Assembly: GCA_016789905.1 (NCBI GenBank)
Contig: JAEUQC010000138.1
Coordinates: 1-64,000, forward strand
Source: Bryobacterales bacterium
GTDB lineage: Bacteria; Acidobacteriota; Terriglobia; Bryobacterales; Bryobacteraceae
DNA: 64,000 nucleotides
Direction of reading: 5' to 3'
The translations under genes and the position numbers were made by a program. Below are positions 43,378 to 52,083 of this stretch, in pieces. The notes beneath the pieces were generated by a model. It ran no database searches. It had not been told where the DNA came from and saw nothing but the letters and a program-made list of their open reading frames with translations. The stretch's first letter is position 1; every line of letters starts with the position of its first letter.

Positions 43378-44591
43378 TAGGACAGTGTCGCAATGTGCAA
43401 CTGCCGTGTCCAGTCCCTCGTGTCCAGCGCGTCAAAGCAGATCTGGTCCCCGCTCGCCTTCCATCGCGGGTGCAGATCGCAACGCAAATCGCCGCCCAGG
43501 TAGTTCTCCCCCGCAGGTGTCTTCATCGGGAATTCGCCCAGCAGTCTTCCCGCTCCGCTCCGCATGTTGTACAGCAGCAGCCGCTTCGCGCCAGCCGCGG
43601 AAACGTTTCGGTCCGTCAGCAGCAGCGTCTTGTCCGGCCCAAAGCTGCAGTGCCCGTCGGCGTCCAGGAAATCTCGTCCAACGGTTTCGTACGCCGGCTT
43701 GGCCGTATCCCGAAACAGCACATGGCGCGGTGTCGAGTCTATCCGAAACGTCGCCATGATCTCGTTCGCCCCGCGCCAGGCAAAGTGGGAAACACCTCGC
43801 CCATAGGCCACCACTTCGCGCAGGTCCTCGCCGTGCAGGCCCGCCGTGAACATCGCCGACGTCAGCGCGCCCTTTTCAATGGTGCGTGCCAAAAAGAACA
43901 TCCGGTCACTCGCCGGATTGATCACGCTGTGCTGAATGAACATCGCCTTGTCACGCAACTCCGGGTGCCGCGGCGCCAGTGCCTCGTAGACCTGCCGGAT
44001 TGAAACGGCCAGCCGGCTCTTGCCCGTCCGGAGGTCCAGAATATGCACTCCGTCGTTTGCCGGATGATTCTCGTGCGGGTTTGGATCGCGCGCCGCCGCG
44101 TAGCCTACCACGGGCCGCAGCCGTGCCAGCCGCCCATATGTTACGCAACTTGCCGCACGCCCGTTCGGCGCCACGCTTTCAATCGCCCGTTCGTACACGC
44201 GCCGTTTCCCGCTCCCCAGGTGCAGTGCCACGGAAACGATCTCTCCCTCCGCCTCGTCGTTGAACAGAATCGTGTCCCGTTCCTGCGGCGCCCAGTTCAA
44301 CATGCAGCCTTGCTGCAGGTTCCATGCCCGCGTCTCCGCAATCGCCGCCGTCGCTCCGCTTGCCGGGTCCACCGTCACAATGGTTGCCGTTTCGTTCGGC
44401 TTCGGCATCCGGTTCTGAAATGCCGTTTCCAGGCAGATCATTTTGTCCCCGGCGCTGTTCCACGGCGATACGCCGTAATAGCCAAAGAAATGGTGCTTCG
44501 GTCCGGCCGTAAGTGTCCGGACTCTTGTCGCCGGCGCCGCCGCCGCCAGCGCCATCCATTGCCGCCGCGAATACAGGCTAGTTCTTAACAC
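43377..44591 (-). CDS. Tat-exported beta-propeller protein, possibly oligogalacturonate lyase-like
   Basis: About 404 residues from GTG at 44591; a frame to 44612 is also open. SRRQWMALAAAAPATRV is a twin-arginine signal, which fixes the start upstream of the first internal ATG. Repeated strand motifs (KHHFFGYYGVSPWNSAGDKMICLE, GCMLNWAPQERDTILFND, HFAWRGANEIMATF, DLHPRWKASGDQICFDA) indicate a seven-bladed WD40/PL22-like propeller. Lyase activity is speculative. It overlaps the DUF1080 gene upstream and the DoxX gene downstream. Confidence 0.7.
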   Translation of the reverse strand: MLRTSLYSRRQWMALAAAAPATRVRTLTAGPKHHFFGYYGVSPWNSAGDKMICLETAFQNRMPKPNETATIVTVDPASGATAAIAETRAWNLQQGCMLNWAPQERDTILFNDEAEGEIVSVALHLGSGKRRVYERAIESVAPNGRAASCVTYGRLARLRPVVGYAAARDPNPHENHPANDGVHILDLRTGKSRLAVSIRQVYEALAPRHPELRDKAMFIQHSVINPASDRMFFLARTIEKGALTSAMFTAGLHGEDLREVVAYGRGVSHFAWRGANEIMATFRIDSTPRHVLFRDTAKPAYETVGRDFLDADGHCSFGPDKTLLLTDRNVSAAGAKRLLLYNMRSGAGRLLGEFPMKTPAGENYLGGDLRCDLHPRWKASGDQICFDALDTRDWTRQLHIATLS

Positions 44592-45192
44592 TGATCTCTT
44601 TGAAGTACACAATCGATTGTGCGTCGTGGTTCTGCAGGCCTATGTAGCCTGTGTTCGCCCGCGGTCCGCGAATCGGCTCGTACCACTGCTTGCGCTCCGG
44701 CACCGCCTGGCCCTCTTTGTACTCGTTCACCAGTTTGCCGTTCAGCTTCACCCGTGTCGTCGCGCCCTTCAGTTCTATCTCCAGCGTGTTCCATTCCCCG
44801 GCCGGCTTCTGGTTGCGCGTCGTCACTTTGCTGATCGAATAGATCGCGCCAGTGCAATGCCATTCGTCGCCGCCGGCATCAATCTGTACCTCGTAGCCGT
44901 TGTGCACGCCGTACCAGGCGTCTTTGGGCTTCTCCGGCATACGGATCACAACGCCCGAATTCCCGCGCTCTCCTGTCGTCTTGAACACAATGCGGATCGT
45001 CGTATTGCCAAACGCCGCCGGGTCGAAGTACAACAGTCCCATCCCGCCGCCGGTCTTCAACATGCCGTCTTCGGTTGTGAAGCCGGGCCAGCCCACCTGC
45101 TTCCATCCGGTCATATCTTTGCCGTTGAACAGCGGCTTCCAGCCGGCGAATGCGGCCGGCGTCAGCAGCGCGAGAAGTAGGAGTGTTCGCAT
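44578..45192 (-). CDS. Exported DUF1080 (3-keto-disaccharide hydrolase) protein
   Basis: 204 residues with a signal peptide (MRTLLLLALLTPAAFAG). The concanavalin-like DUF1080 fold shows WKPLFNGKDMTGWKQ, GNSGVVIRMPEKPKDAWYGVHNG, YEVQID, PAGEWNTLEIELKG and GYIGLQNHD. Some members hydrolyse 3-keto-disaccharides; they are plentiful beside Gfo/Idh oxidoreductases in soil bacteria. It overlaps the propeller gene by 14 bp. Confidence 0.9.
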   Translation of the reverse strand: MRTLLLLALLTPAAFAGWKPLFNGKDMTGWKQVGWPGFTTEDGMLKTGGGMGLLYFDPAAFGNTTIRIVFKTTGERGNSGVVIRMPEKPKDAWYGVHNGYEVQIDAGGDEWHCTGAIYSISKVTTRNQKPAGEWNTLEIELKGATTRVKLNGKLVNEYKEGQAVPERKQWYEPIRGPRANTGYIGLQNHDAQSIVYFKEISVKN

Positions 45193-45234
45193 GGCTAACA
45201 GTATCGAACTTCCCGCCCCGCTGGTGTCAAATGC

Positions 45235-45621
45235 CTATTGCTTCTTGGCTTCGAACGGGCGCGCCTGTCCGCCTTCGCGCTCCGCCGTGCCCTTCATCGT
45301 CGCGCCGTCCACTGTCCCGCTGTAGCTGGTTTTCATGTCGCCGTTCGGCGTCTGCATTGTCGTCGTGAAACTGAATTTATTGCCGTCCAGTTTGCCGTCC
45401 TTGATTTCGCCCGGCGGCGGTTCCATTTCCCCGAACTTCAAGAAAAACTTTCCGGTCAGCTTGTCGCCTTCGGCTTTCAGTTCAAAGGTCTGCACAATGG
45501 TGAACGATTGCCCATCGCGCTCCATCTTGCGTTCGGAGACCCACTTGCCGTCAATCGGTCCGGCCAGCGCCGCTGCGGCAAGCAGCGCGGCGCCTACGGC
45601 TAAGGAGAGGATTCGTTTCAT
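45235..45621 (-). CDS. Small exported protein of unknown function
   Basis: 128 residues from ATG at 45621, where the signal peptide begins (MKRILSLAVGAALLAAAALA). The mature part is a single lipocalin- or beta-sandwich-like domain with strands GKWVSERKMERDGQSF, DKLTGKFFL, FSFTTTMQTPNGDMKTSYSG and MKGTAERE. It is the first gene of the block leading to DUF1080, 42 bp upstream. No function can be assigned. Confidence 0.75.
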   Translation of the reverse strand: MKRILSLAVGAALLAAAALAGPIDGKWVSERKMERDGQSFTIVQTFELKAEGDKLTGKFFLKFGEMEPPPGEIKDGKLDGNKFSFTTTMQTPNGDMKTSYSGTVDGATMKGTAEREGGQARPFEAKKQ

Positions 45622-45670
45622 ACGGTCGAGCATAGCGCGCCGCGCTCGCCGCCGCCAGCACGTCCCGCCG

Positions 45671-46936
45671 TCACCCCTTCCGAGCCAATTTATACGCCAA
45701 CCCGATCGCCGCCCACGACGCCCCCAGCAGCAACGATTTCGGACTCAGGCTCGCCCACATATACAGGCACAGCAACAGTCCCGCCGCCGGCGCCAGCGCG
45801 GCCGCGCTGCGGTCCCGGTACCCCCGCAAAAACGCCGCCAGATTCACCCCGATGAATCCAATAAACGCGCCAAAGTTCAACAGCTCCGCGCCCAGTTCAT
45901 ACGTCAGTGTCATCGCCCCAACCAGCGCGATCGCCCCAATCAAAAGCACATTCAGCGCCGGCACCTGCCGCACCGCGTCGATCTTGGCGAAAAACTTCGG
46001 CGGCAGCACATTGTCCCGGCCCATGCCGAACAGTAGCCGCGCCCCCGCCATCTGCCCTCCGCTCCCGCTTCCAATCGTCGCAATCAGCAGCGTCAAGTTG
46101 ACCGCGTGAAACAGCCACATCCCGCCCGCCCTCCCCGCTATGTGAACGTAGGCCGTGTCCACGTCCGGGAACGCTTCCCCATGCGGCCACACCAACTGCC
46201 CCGCATATACCTCCAGCGCCGACAGGAACCCGATCAGCAGGCACACATACACCGTCGCTTTCGGTATCGTATTCTCCGCGTCCACCGTCTCCTCCGATAG
46301 TGTCGATATCGCGTCGAACCCAATGTAGGTCAGCACCGCCAGCGCTGTCCCCGATGAAAACGTCGCCACCGAAAACGTCGCCGGATCATAGAACGGCTTC
46401 CACAGGTCCGCTGGATTTGTTTGCAAAAACTTCGCCGTCGCCGCCAGCATCCACGCCACCACAAGTCCCATCGCGATCGCCAGGTACCTGTGCGTCGAGG
46501 CCGCCGCCTGAATGTTTCTCAGGTTCAGCCACGTGAACAGCAGCGCGAAGAAAACGGTCCATGCCATGTACGGAATCGCCGGCAGCAGGTTCCCCGCCGC
46601 TTTTGAACACCAGATCACGCAAATTAGCGGGTTAATCACGTAATCCAGCAACAAACCCCAACCTGTCAGAAACCCGAGCAGCGGATGAATCTCCTTGCCA
46701 ACGTACGTGTAGGCGGACCCCGCGCTCGGGTACAGCCGCGCCATCCGCCCGTAGCTGATCGCCGTCAGCAGCATCCCCACCATCGCCACCAGAATCGTCG
46801 ACACCACATGGCCGCCCGCCTTGTTGCTTACCACGCCAAACAGCGGCATCGGCGCCGTTGGTTGAATGATAATCAGCCCCATAAAAATGAGGTGGCGCAA
46901 ATGTAGCGCGCGGCGAAGTCCCGGAGCGGTGCCCAT
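45671..46936 (-). CDS. APC-family amino acid permease
   Basis: 421 residues from ATG at 46936; a very long frame beyond it is antisense to the DUF58 gene. There are about 12 membrane segments. FMGLIIIQPTAPMPLFGVV, RLYPSAGSAYTYVGKEIHP and VLTYIGFDAISTLSEET are APC-superfamily landmarks (helices 1, 2 and 6). It probably takes up an amino acid or amine. Only 18 bp, filled by a perfect palindrome, separate its ATG from the divergent DUF58 ATG. Confidence 0.9.
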   Translation of the reverse strand: MGTAPGLRRALHLRHLIFMGLIIIQPTAPMPLFGVVSNKAGGHVVSTILVAMVGMLLTAISYGRMARLYPSAGSAYTYVGKEIHPLLGFLTGWGLLLDYVINPLICVIWCSKAAGNLLPAIPYMAWTVFFALLFTWLNLRNIQAAASTHRYLAIAMGLVVAWMLAATAKFLQTNPADLWKPFYDPATFSVATFSSGTALAVLTYIGFDAISTLSEETVDAENTIPKATVYVCLLIGFLSALEVYAGQLVWPHGEAFPDVDTAYVHIAGRAGGMWLFHAVNLTLLIATIGSGSGGQMAGARLLFGMGRDNVLPPKFFAKIDAVRQVPALNVLLIGAIALVGAMTLTYELGAELLNFGAFIGFIGVNLAAFLRGYRDRSAAALAPAAGLLLCLYMWASLSPKSLLLGASWAAIGLAYKLARKG

Positions 46937-46954
46937 CGTTGTATTGTCAACGAT
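46935..46954. promoter_or_regulatory. Palindrome filling the gap between divergent APC and DUF58 start codons
   Basis: ATCGTTG (46935-46941) and CAACGAT (46948-46954) are a perfect inverted repeat with a TATTGT spacer. It spans from within the APC ATG to the base before the DUF58 ATG. A dimeric regulator bound here would touch both starts. Confidence 0.6.
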
Positions 46955-48013
46955 ATGGGGAATCTTTGGCGACGGCTGAGCGAGGCTTGGCGAAAACGCC
47001 TCGATCAGCGGATCACCAAGGCCGGGCTCGCCTTCACGCTTGCAGTCTTTCTTACCGGCGCGGCCGCATTCCTTTCCGCGAACAATCTCATCTTCCTCAT
47101 CACCTCCGCCCTCATGGCCACCCTGCTCGTTTCCGGGCTCGTCAATCGTCTCTCCCTCGCCGGTCTTGAAGTCGAGTTCCACCCCCCCGAACACCTCTTC
47201 GCCCGCGAGCAGGCCACCGCCAAACTGGTCATCCGCAATGAAAAGTCCTGGATGCCCAGCTTCGCCACTCGCCTCCAGTCCATCCATGCCGACGGCCTCG
47301 TCCAGCCGATCTTTTTCTCCATGATTGGCGGCGGCGAATCGCTCACCGAATATGCCTCGGTCCGCTTCAGCCGCCGCGGGCGCTTCCGCGACAACTCGCT
47401 CGAATTCTCCTCCCGCTTTCCCTTTGGCTTCGCCGAGCGTCGCGCCCGCGTCACTCTCCATGCCGACGTTCTCGTCTACCCCGCTCTCGAACCCAAACCC
47501 TACGCCCAGGATTTTCTCGCCCAGGTGCAGGGCGATCTTCAAGCCCGCCGCGCCGGCGCCGGCGACGATTTCTATCGCCTTCGCCCCTATCTCGCCTCCG
47601 ATCCGGCGCGGAGCATTGACTGGCGTTCCTCCGCCCGCCACGGCGAACTCCACGTCCGCGAAAACGCTCGCGAAGACGCCGTCACCGTCCACATCGTCAT
47701 CGATCTCTTCGCCGGTGATCCCGGCCTTCCCTGGCTCGAAAGCGCGCTCGAAACCGCCGCCTGGCTCTGCGACGGTCTGGACGCGGCCGGCGTCCAATAC
47801 TCACTCCGCACCCAGCAGCGCACGATCGACGTGCCCCGCGACGGAGATTTATATGTGGTGCTCCGTTACCTCGCCGTCGCTGAAATCGCCTTCCTTTCGG
47901 CGCAAGATGAATTGCAAACGCTTATGCCTCCAGAGGGCGAAGGCTACGTCATCTTGCTCACTTCCCAGCCCTCTCGTGCCCCAGCGCGCGCCGGCCTCGT
48001 GGTTGGCTCGTGA
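46955..48013 (+). CDS. DUF58-domain protein with two membrane segments
   Basis: 352 residues. Two hydrophobic segments lie at about 25-65 (GLAFTLAVFLTGAAAFLS, LIFLITSALMATLLVSGLV). A DUF58 core has GDDFYRLRPYLASDPARSIDW followed by RSSARHGELHVREN, the family signature. DUF58 proteins usually accompany MoxR ATPases and VWA proteins in envelope stress or enzyme maturation, but neither is seen here, which is unusual. GTGA overlap with the next TonB receptor gene suggests co-expression. Confidence 0.85.
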   Translation: MGNLWRRLSEAWRKRLDQRITKAGLAFTLAVFLTGAAAFLSANNLIFLITSALMATLLVSGLVNRLSLAGLEVEFHPPEHLFAREQATAKLVIRNEKSWMPSFATRLQSIHADGLVQPIFFSMIGGGESLTEYASVRFSRRGRFRDNSLEFSSRFPFGFAERRARVTLHADVLVYPALEPKPYAQDFLAQVQGDLQARRAGAGDDFYRLRPYLASDPARSIDWRSSARHGELHVRENAREDAVTVHIVIDLFAGDPGLPWLESALETAAWLCDGLDAAGVQYSLRTQQRTIDVPRDGDLYVVLRYLAVAEIAFLSAQDELQTLMPPEGEGYVILLTSQPSRAPARAGLVVGS

Positions 48014-49932
48014 TACCCTTCGATTTCGGAATGAATGTAAAAATCGTAATGATGGCCTGTTCCCCGGCGCTGCTCTTCGCGCAGGCCGCGGATAAACTCG
48101 ATCCCGTGCGGACGGAAATTACCGTCAACGAAAAAATCGCCGCCGAAGCGCCCGCCTCCATCACCGTCCTCAACAGACTCCAGGTACAGGCCAACCCCGG
48201 CGTCAACGTCGATGACCGTCTCCGTTCCATCCCCGGATTCACCTTGTTTCGCCGCAGCTCCAGTGTCGTTGCCAACCCCACCACGCAGGGCATCTCGCTT
48301 CGCGGCCTCGGCTCCAGCGGCGCCTCCCGCACGCTGGTTCTTTGGGACGGCGTACCCGCCAACGATCCCTTTGGCGGCTGGGTTTATTGGACCCGGTTCT
48401 CGCCCGAAGATATTGATCGCGTCGAAGTCGCCCGCGGCGCCTCCACCAGCGTCTTTGGCGATCGCGCCATCGGCGGTTCCATCCAGCTCTTCTCCCGTCC
48501 CGCCGAACCCTGGCGGGTTCACGGCGCCTACGAAGGCGGAAACAAAAACACGCACCAGCTCTCCGGCGGTTTCAGCCATCTCCGGCCCCGCTGGGCCTTC
48601 AGCACCCAAGGCCGCGCCTTCCGCACCGATGGCTACTACATCATTGAAGACGGCCGCCGTGGCTCCGCCGATACTAAGGCCGGTGTCGATTTCGTCGCTG
48701 GCGATATGCGCCTCGATTACCTCGGCGCTAAGGACCGCTTCTTCCTCAAGTTCGATGCCCTCGCCGAAGACCGCGCGAACGGAACGGTTCTCCAACGCAA
48801 CTCCACCAGCCTTGGCACCCTCAGCGGGCAGTACTTCCGCGAGATCGGCAACGACAATCTCTCCCTCACCGCCTGGCACGGGCGCGAGGAGTTTCATGCC
48901 AGTTTCTCCGCCATCGCCGCCAACCGTCTTACCGAGCGGCTTACTATGCGCCAGCAGGTGCCCGCCGATGTGACTGGCGCCGCCGCGCTCTACCGGTTGC
49001 GCCGGTCTGGCGCCAACGCTCTATTTGGCGGCGACTTCACTCGCGTCGAAGGCTACAGTATCGAGACCAGTTTCCCCACAGGTTTCAGCAATCGCGGCGG
49101 TGTCCAGTGGCAGCGCGGCGCCTTCTTGCAGGGCGATGTAAAGGCCGGCCCGCTCAAACTCTTTGGCGGCGGTCGAATACACGCTGCCGGCGCCCAGGGA
49201 GCTTTCTTTTCTCCCAGTGCGGGCTTCGCCATCGGCCGGAAGCAGTGGCGCGGGCGGGGTACCGTCTACCGCTCTTTCCGCGCGCCGACGCTGAATGAGT
49301 TGTATCGCGAGTTCCGCGCCGGCAATGCCGTCACACGCGCCAACGATGCGTTAAAGCCGGAGTTCGCATTCGGTTCGGAGCTTGGCCTGGACTACACCGG
49401 CGAAACAACCCGCGCGAGCGTCACTTTCTTCCGCACCTCCCTTTCCGATCTGGTGACCAACGTGACTTTGCTCTCTACCCCGGCGCTCATTGAACGGCAG
49501 CGACGCAACGCCGGCGCCGCGCTTACGCGGGGCGTGGAAGCGAGTATGAATCAGCGTTGGCGCGATCTTCGCCTCGAACTGGCATGGCTTTATAGCGAAA
49601 GCCGGTTCGCCAACCGTCTCCGTATCCCGCAGGTTCCCAAACACGCCGGCAATGCCATTCTAATGTGGGCGAAAGGGAAGACGCTGGTGAGCGGCGGCTT
49701 GCGCAGCTTTTCCGCTCAATACGAGGATGAACTGAACACATTTCGTCTTCCCGGCTACGCCACCGTTCAAATGGCTTTGCGCCACGGGTTGACGGATCAG
49801 GTTTCCGCCATCGCCTCTTGGGAAAATCTACTGGACCGCCGGTTCTATACGGGATTCACTCCCGTCCCTGCCATCGGTGCTCCGCGCCTATGGCGTGCCG
49901 GTCTGCGGTGGGAAGGCCGCGTCCGCAAGTAA
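48010..49932 (+). CDS. TonB-dependent receptor, BtuB/FecA-like
   Basis: About 640 residues. GTG at 48010 overlaps the DUF58 stop (GTGA); ATG at 48031 begins the signal peptide (MNVKIVMMACSPALLFAQA) and is equally likely. The plug (about 40-150) shows RLRSIPGFTLFRRSSS, GISLRGLGSSGASRTLVLWD, GVPANDPFGGW and RVEVARGASTSVFGDRAIGG. The barrel ends ENLLDRRFYTGF and LRWEGRVRK. It lacks the carboxypeptidase-like domain of the other two receptors, so it more likely takes up a small siderophore or cobalamin-like ligand. Its 3' end has a duplicated remnant at 50541-50595, beyond an array of ~160-bp repeats. Confidence 0.9.
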   Translation: MIPFDFGMNVKIVMMACSPALLFAQAADKLDPVRTEITVNEKIAAEAPASITVLNRLQVQANPGVNVDDRLRSIPGFTLFRRSSSVVANPTTQGISLRGLGSSGASRTLVLWDGVPANDPFGGWVYWTRFSPEDIDRVEVARGASTSVFGDRAIGGSIQLFSRPAEPWRVHGAYEGGNKNTHQLSGGFSHLRPRWAFSTQGRAFRTDGYYIIEDGRRGSADTKAGVDFVAGDMRLDYLGAKDRFFLKFDALAEDRANGTVLQRNSTSLGTLSGQYFREIGNDNLSLTAWHGREEFHASFSAIAANRLTERLTMRQQVPADVTGAAALYRLRRSGANALFGGDFTRVEGYSIETSFPTGFSNRGGVQWQRGAFLQGDVKAGPLKLFGGGRIHAAGAQGAFFSPSAGFAIGRKQWRGRGTVYRSFRAPTLNELYREFRAGNAVTRANDALKPEFAFGSELGLDYTGETTRASVTFFRTSLSDLVTNVTLLSTPALIERQRRNAGAALTRGVEASMNQRWRDLRLELAWLYSESRFANRLRIPQVPKHAGNAILMWAKGKTLVSGGLRSFSAQYEDELNTFRLPGYATVQMALRHGLTDQVSAIASWENLLDRRFYTGFTPVPAIGAPRLWRAGLRWEGRVRK

Positions 49933-49936
49933 CGCG

Positions 49937-50495
49937 GCATCCCCAACCCCCGCAACAGATTACGCCCCGGTTCTACCCGCGCCCCCGGCGCGACGGCGCC
50001 GCTCATCCGTAACCCCGGCCACAAGCGACTCGTCGGGAAACCCCAAATGCAACACAAACCCCCGCCGGGACGTGCTTTAGCATGTCCCAAGACGCGCGGC
50101 ATCCCCACCCCCGCAACAGATTACGCCCCGGTTCTACTCGCGCCCCCGGCGCGACGGCGCCGCTCATCCGTAACCTCGGCCACAAGCGACTCGTCGAGAA
50201 ACCCCACATGCAACACGAACCCCGCCGGGACGTGCTTTAGCATGTCCCAAGACGCGGCATCCCCACGCCCGCAACAGATTACGCCCCGGTTCTACCCGCG
50301 CCCCCGGCGCGACGGCGCCGCTCATCCGTAACCCCGGCACAAGCGACTCGTCGGGAACCCCACATAGAACACAAACCCCCGCCGGGACGTGCTTTAGCAT
50401 GTCCCAAGACGCGCGGCATCCACCCCCCCGCAACAGATTGCGCCCCCGTTCTACCCGCGCCCCCGGCGCGGCGGCGCCGCTTTAGCGTGTCCCCC
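49937..50495. repeat. ~160-bp GC-rich tandem repeat array, 3.5 copies
   Basis: The phrase GCAACAGATT starts at 49952, 50113, 50271 and 50430, giving periods of 161, 158 and 159 bp. Copies 1-3 are nearly identical; copy 4 is cut off after about 65 bp. Each full copy carries two hairpins: GGCGC-GACG-GCGCC, and a 10-bp stem GGGACGTGCT with AGCATGTCCC around a TT centre (50067-50088, 50227-50248, 50384-50405). The GCTTTAGC heart of the second resembles repetitive palindromes scattered in genomes. This looks like a tandemly amplified REP-like element. Confidence 0.88.
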
Positions 50496-50540
50496 TTCTC
50501 GTACTGGTCCGCAAAACGGCGGGCTACAGGTTGTGCCTTC

Positions 50541-50595
50541 CGGCGCCGCAAGTTGCGATGCCGGCCTGCGCTGGGAAGACCGGTCCCGCAAGTAG
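50541..50595 (+). pseudogene. Duplicated 3' remnant of the TonB receptor gene
   Basis: The frame reads DAGLRWEDRSRK then TAG, closely matching the receptor C-terminus RAGLRWEGRVRK followed by TAA. At DNA level, 49893-49935 and 50553-50598 share most bases, including GCGCTGGGAAG/GCGGTGGGAAG and CCGCAAGTA. It marks a second copy of the receptor 3' end downstream of the repeats, left by duplication or by loss of a tandem paralogue. Confidence 0.7.
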
Positions 50596-50611
50596 CGCCT
50601 TCCCCGTTGCC

Positions 50612-52030
50612 CTACTTGCCCGTACCCAGAGTAACCCACTGGCGCGCCGTCATATCCCGCAAATACGGGCGCATCCAGCTAAAGTCCGGATTCTTGGCCA
50701 AATGCCGCACGGCCCGAAACGGAGGTCCGCACTGCGGTCCAATCGCACCGGAAAACGACATATGCTCCGCCATCGCCGCATCAGTCACTTTGTTTTGCAC
50801 CGCCCCAGCCAATCCAAATGGCCGAACCCACGTCGCCACGCCCCGTGGCGATAGGTCCACCCGGCCGCAAAGCGTTCGTTCATTTGGGTCGATCTTGCCC
50901 GTGAAGCTATCCACCGCGTCTCCCAGGAATCGCTGGCCTGCTTTGATGTCGATTCGCCCCTTCCAGTCCGCCATCAATTGCTCCCACCGGATTCGCCGCG
51001 CGTTAGCGCTTATGCTGCGGTCCTTCATCGGAAACGTCGTCTCCTCTTCCGCCAGTTTCTCACTTACCGGAAAATTCGCGCCCGTAAAGTAGCCGTCTGT
51101 TGTTCGCCGCAGGGTAACGTTCTTCAGTCCCAACTCCAGGCTTGCAATCTCGTTCGTTTTCCGGTCCCCAACAAGCCAGTTGTTGGCGTACCCCCCGTTG
51201 TTGCCCTCAATCATAATCTGCGCGAACTCATCAATCGAAGTGGCGTACTGCATCGCCTTTCGCGCTCGCACGAACTCCGGTATTCCGTCGGGATTGAATC
51301 CGCTGAACTGCGAAATCGTGGTCTCCGTAATCATCATGCCCGCCGAATTCATCCCGAAATCATCACCGCTGTGGATTAATCCCGGCAATCCGTCCATCAG
51401 CATGCGGCTCCCCCGTTCGGGCACAATATCGAACGAAATATTCCACCTCTGCCCCTCCAGGTAGCTCGTCCAGTTGTTGTGCCCCATTACGATTTTGCCG
51501 TCTGCCGTGTATCCCCCCGTGGCGATGAACGCACTGCACCGTTCAGGCACCGAAACATTTCGATGCGGTTCCGCATCCGGCTGCTTCTTCTCCCAGTACG
51601 GAACATAGTACGGACCCAACTCCAGGAACGAGTTCAATGCCACTACGTCCCAAATGTCCAGCATTACGCCTCGGGAGACCAGGCCATCGACAATTCCTTG
51701 CAGTTCGTCCCGGTACTCCGCTTCCACTTTCGGCCACAATACCTCTTGTGCCGCTTTCCGGAAAAACTCCCAGTCCTTCTTCGTATCGTGCTCGAGTTCA
51801 AGCGCGATTACTTTCTGAACCTCCGCAATCTCCTTGGCGAGGAGATTGCCGTGCTGATATCCAATCTCGCTTGGCGACCCTTCCAGGTGTACTTGAATCC
51901 AGCCGTGCAGCGGCGGTTTGCGCGAGGCCTTGCTCAGCACAGCCTCCGGGTTCTCCGGCGCGGCCTGTAATGCGGGAGGCAAAGTTGCCAGGGAAAAGAC
52001 GAGCGTAACAATCACGGACCGTAGCGTCAC
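50612..52030 (-). CDS. Exported C45-like acyltransferase / phospholipase B-like Ntn hydrolase
   Basis: 472 residues with a signal peptide (LRSVIVTLVFSLATLPPALQA). The nucleophile is likely the Cys of PERCSAFIATG near residue 163, followed by TADGKIVMGHNNW, the arrangement of C45/acyl-CoA:6-APA-type and phospholipase B-like Ntn hydrolases. HLEGSPSEIGYQHGNLLAKEI and LVGDRKTNEIASLELG support it. It may cleave amides or acyl chains outside the cytoplasm. It converges on the receptor gene across the repeat array. Confidence 0.82.
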   Translation of the reverse strand: MTLRSVIVTLVFSLATLPPALQAAPENPEAVLSKASRKPPLHGWIQVHLEGSPSEIGYQHGNLLAKEIAEVQKVIALELEHDTKKDWEFFRKAAQEVLWPKVEAEYRDELQGIVDGLVSRGVMLDIWDVVALNSFLELGPYYVPYWEKKQPDAEPHRNVSVPERCSAFIATGGYTADGKIVMGHNNWTSYLEGQRWNISFDIVPERGSRMLMDGLPGLIHSGDDFGMNSAGMMITETTISQFSGFNPDGIPEFVRARKAMQYATSIDEFAQIMIEGNNGGYANNWLVGDRKTNEIASLELGLKNVTLRRTTDGYFTGANFPVSEKLAEEETTFPMKDRSISANARRIRWEQLMADWKGRIDIKAGQRFLGDAVDSFTGKIDPNERTLCGRVDLSPRGVATWVRPFGLAGAVQNKVTDAAMAEHMSFSGAIGPQCGPPFRAVRHLAKNPDFSWMRPYLRDMTARQWVTLGTGK

Positions 52031-52083
52031 GATTTCTCCTGAGGATCGTCTCTAAGTATAGGAGGTTCAGTACACTGGAAAAG

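Larger units (their letters stand above)
49933..50611. other. 680-bp intergenic region occupied by tandem repeats
   Basis: Between the receptor (+) and acyltransferase (-) genes, which converge, no gene is supported. The space holds about 3.5 copies of a ~160-bp repeat and a duplicated receptor 3' end. Short open frames on the minus strand repeat with the array and are shadows. Confidence 0.8.

Noticed and set aside
46937..47797. N-terminal extension of the APC permease to 708 residues
   Set aside because: The added part is antisense to the DUF58 gene and has no transporter features. The family N-terminus begins at ATG 46936.
49937..50495. CRISPR array
   Set aside because: The whole ~160-bp unit is repeated, with no short repeat alternating with unique spacers, and no cas genes are present.
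50003..50551. Minus-strand ORFs repeating GVSRRVACGRGYG-like phrases
   Set aside because: They follow the repeat period and shift frame between copies. There are no ribosome sites.
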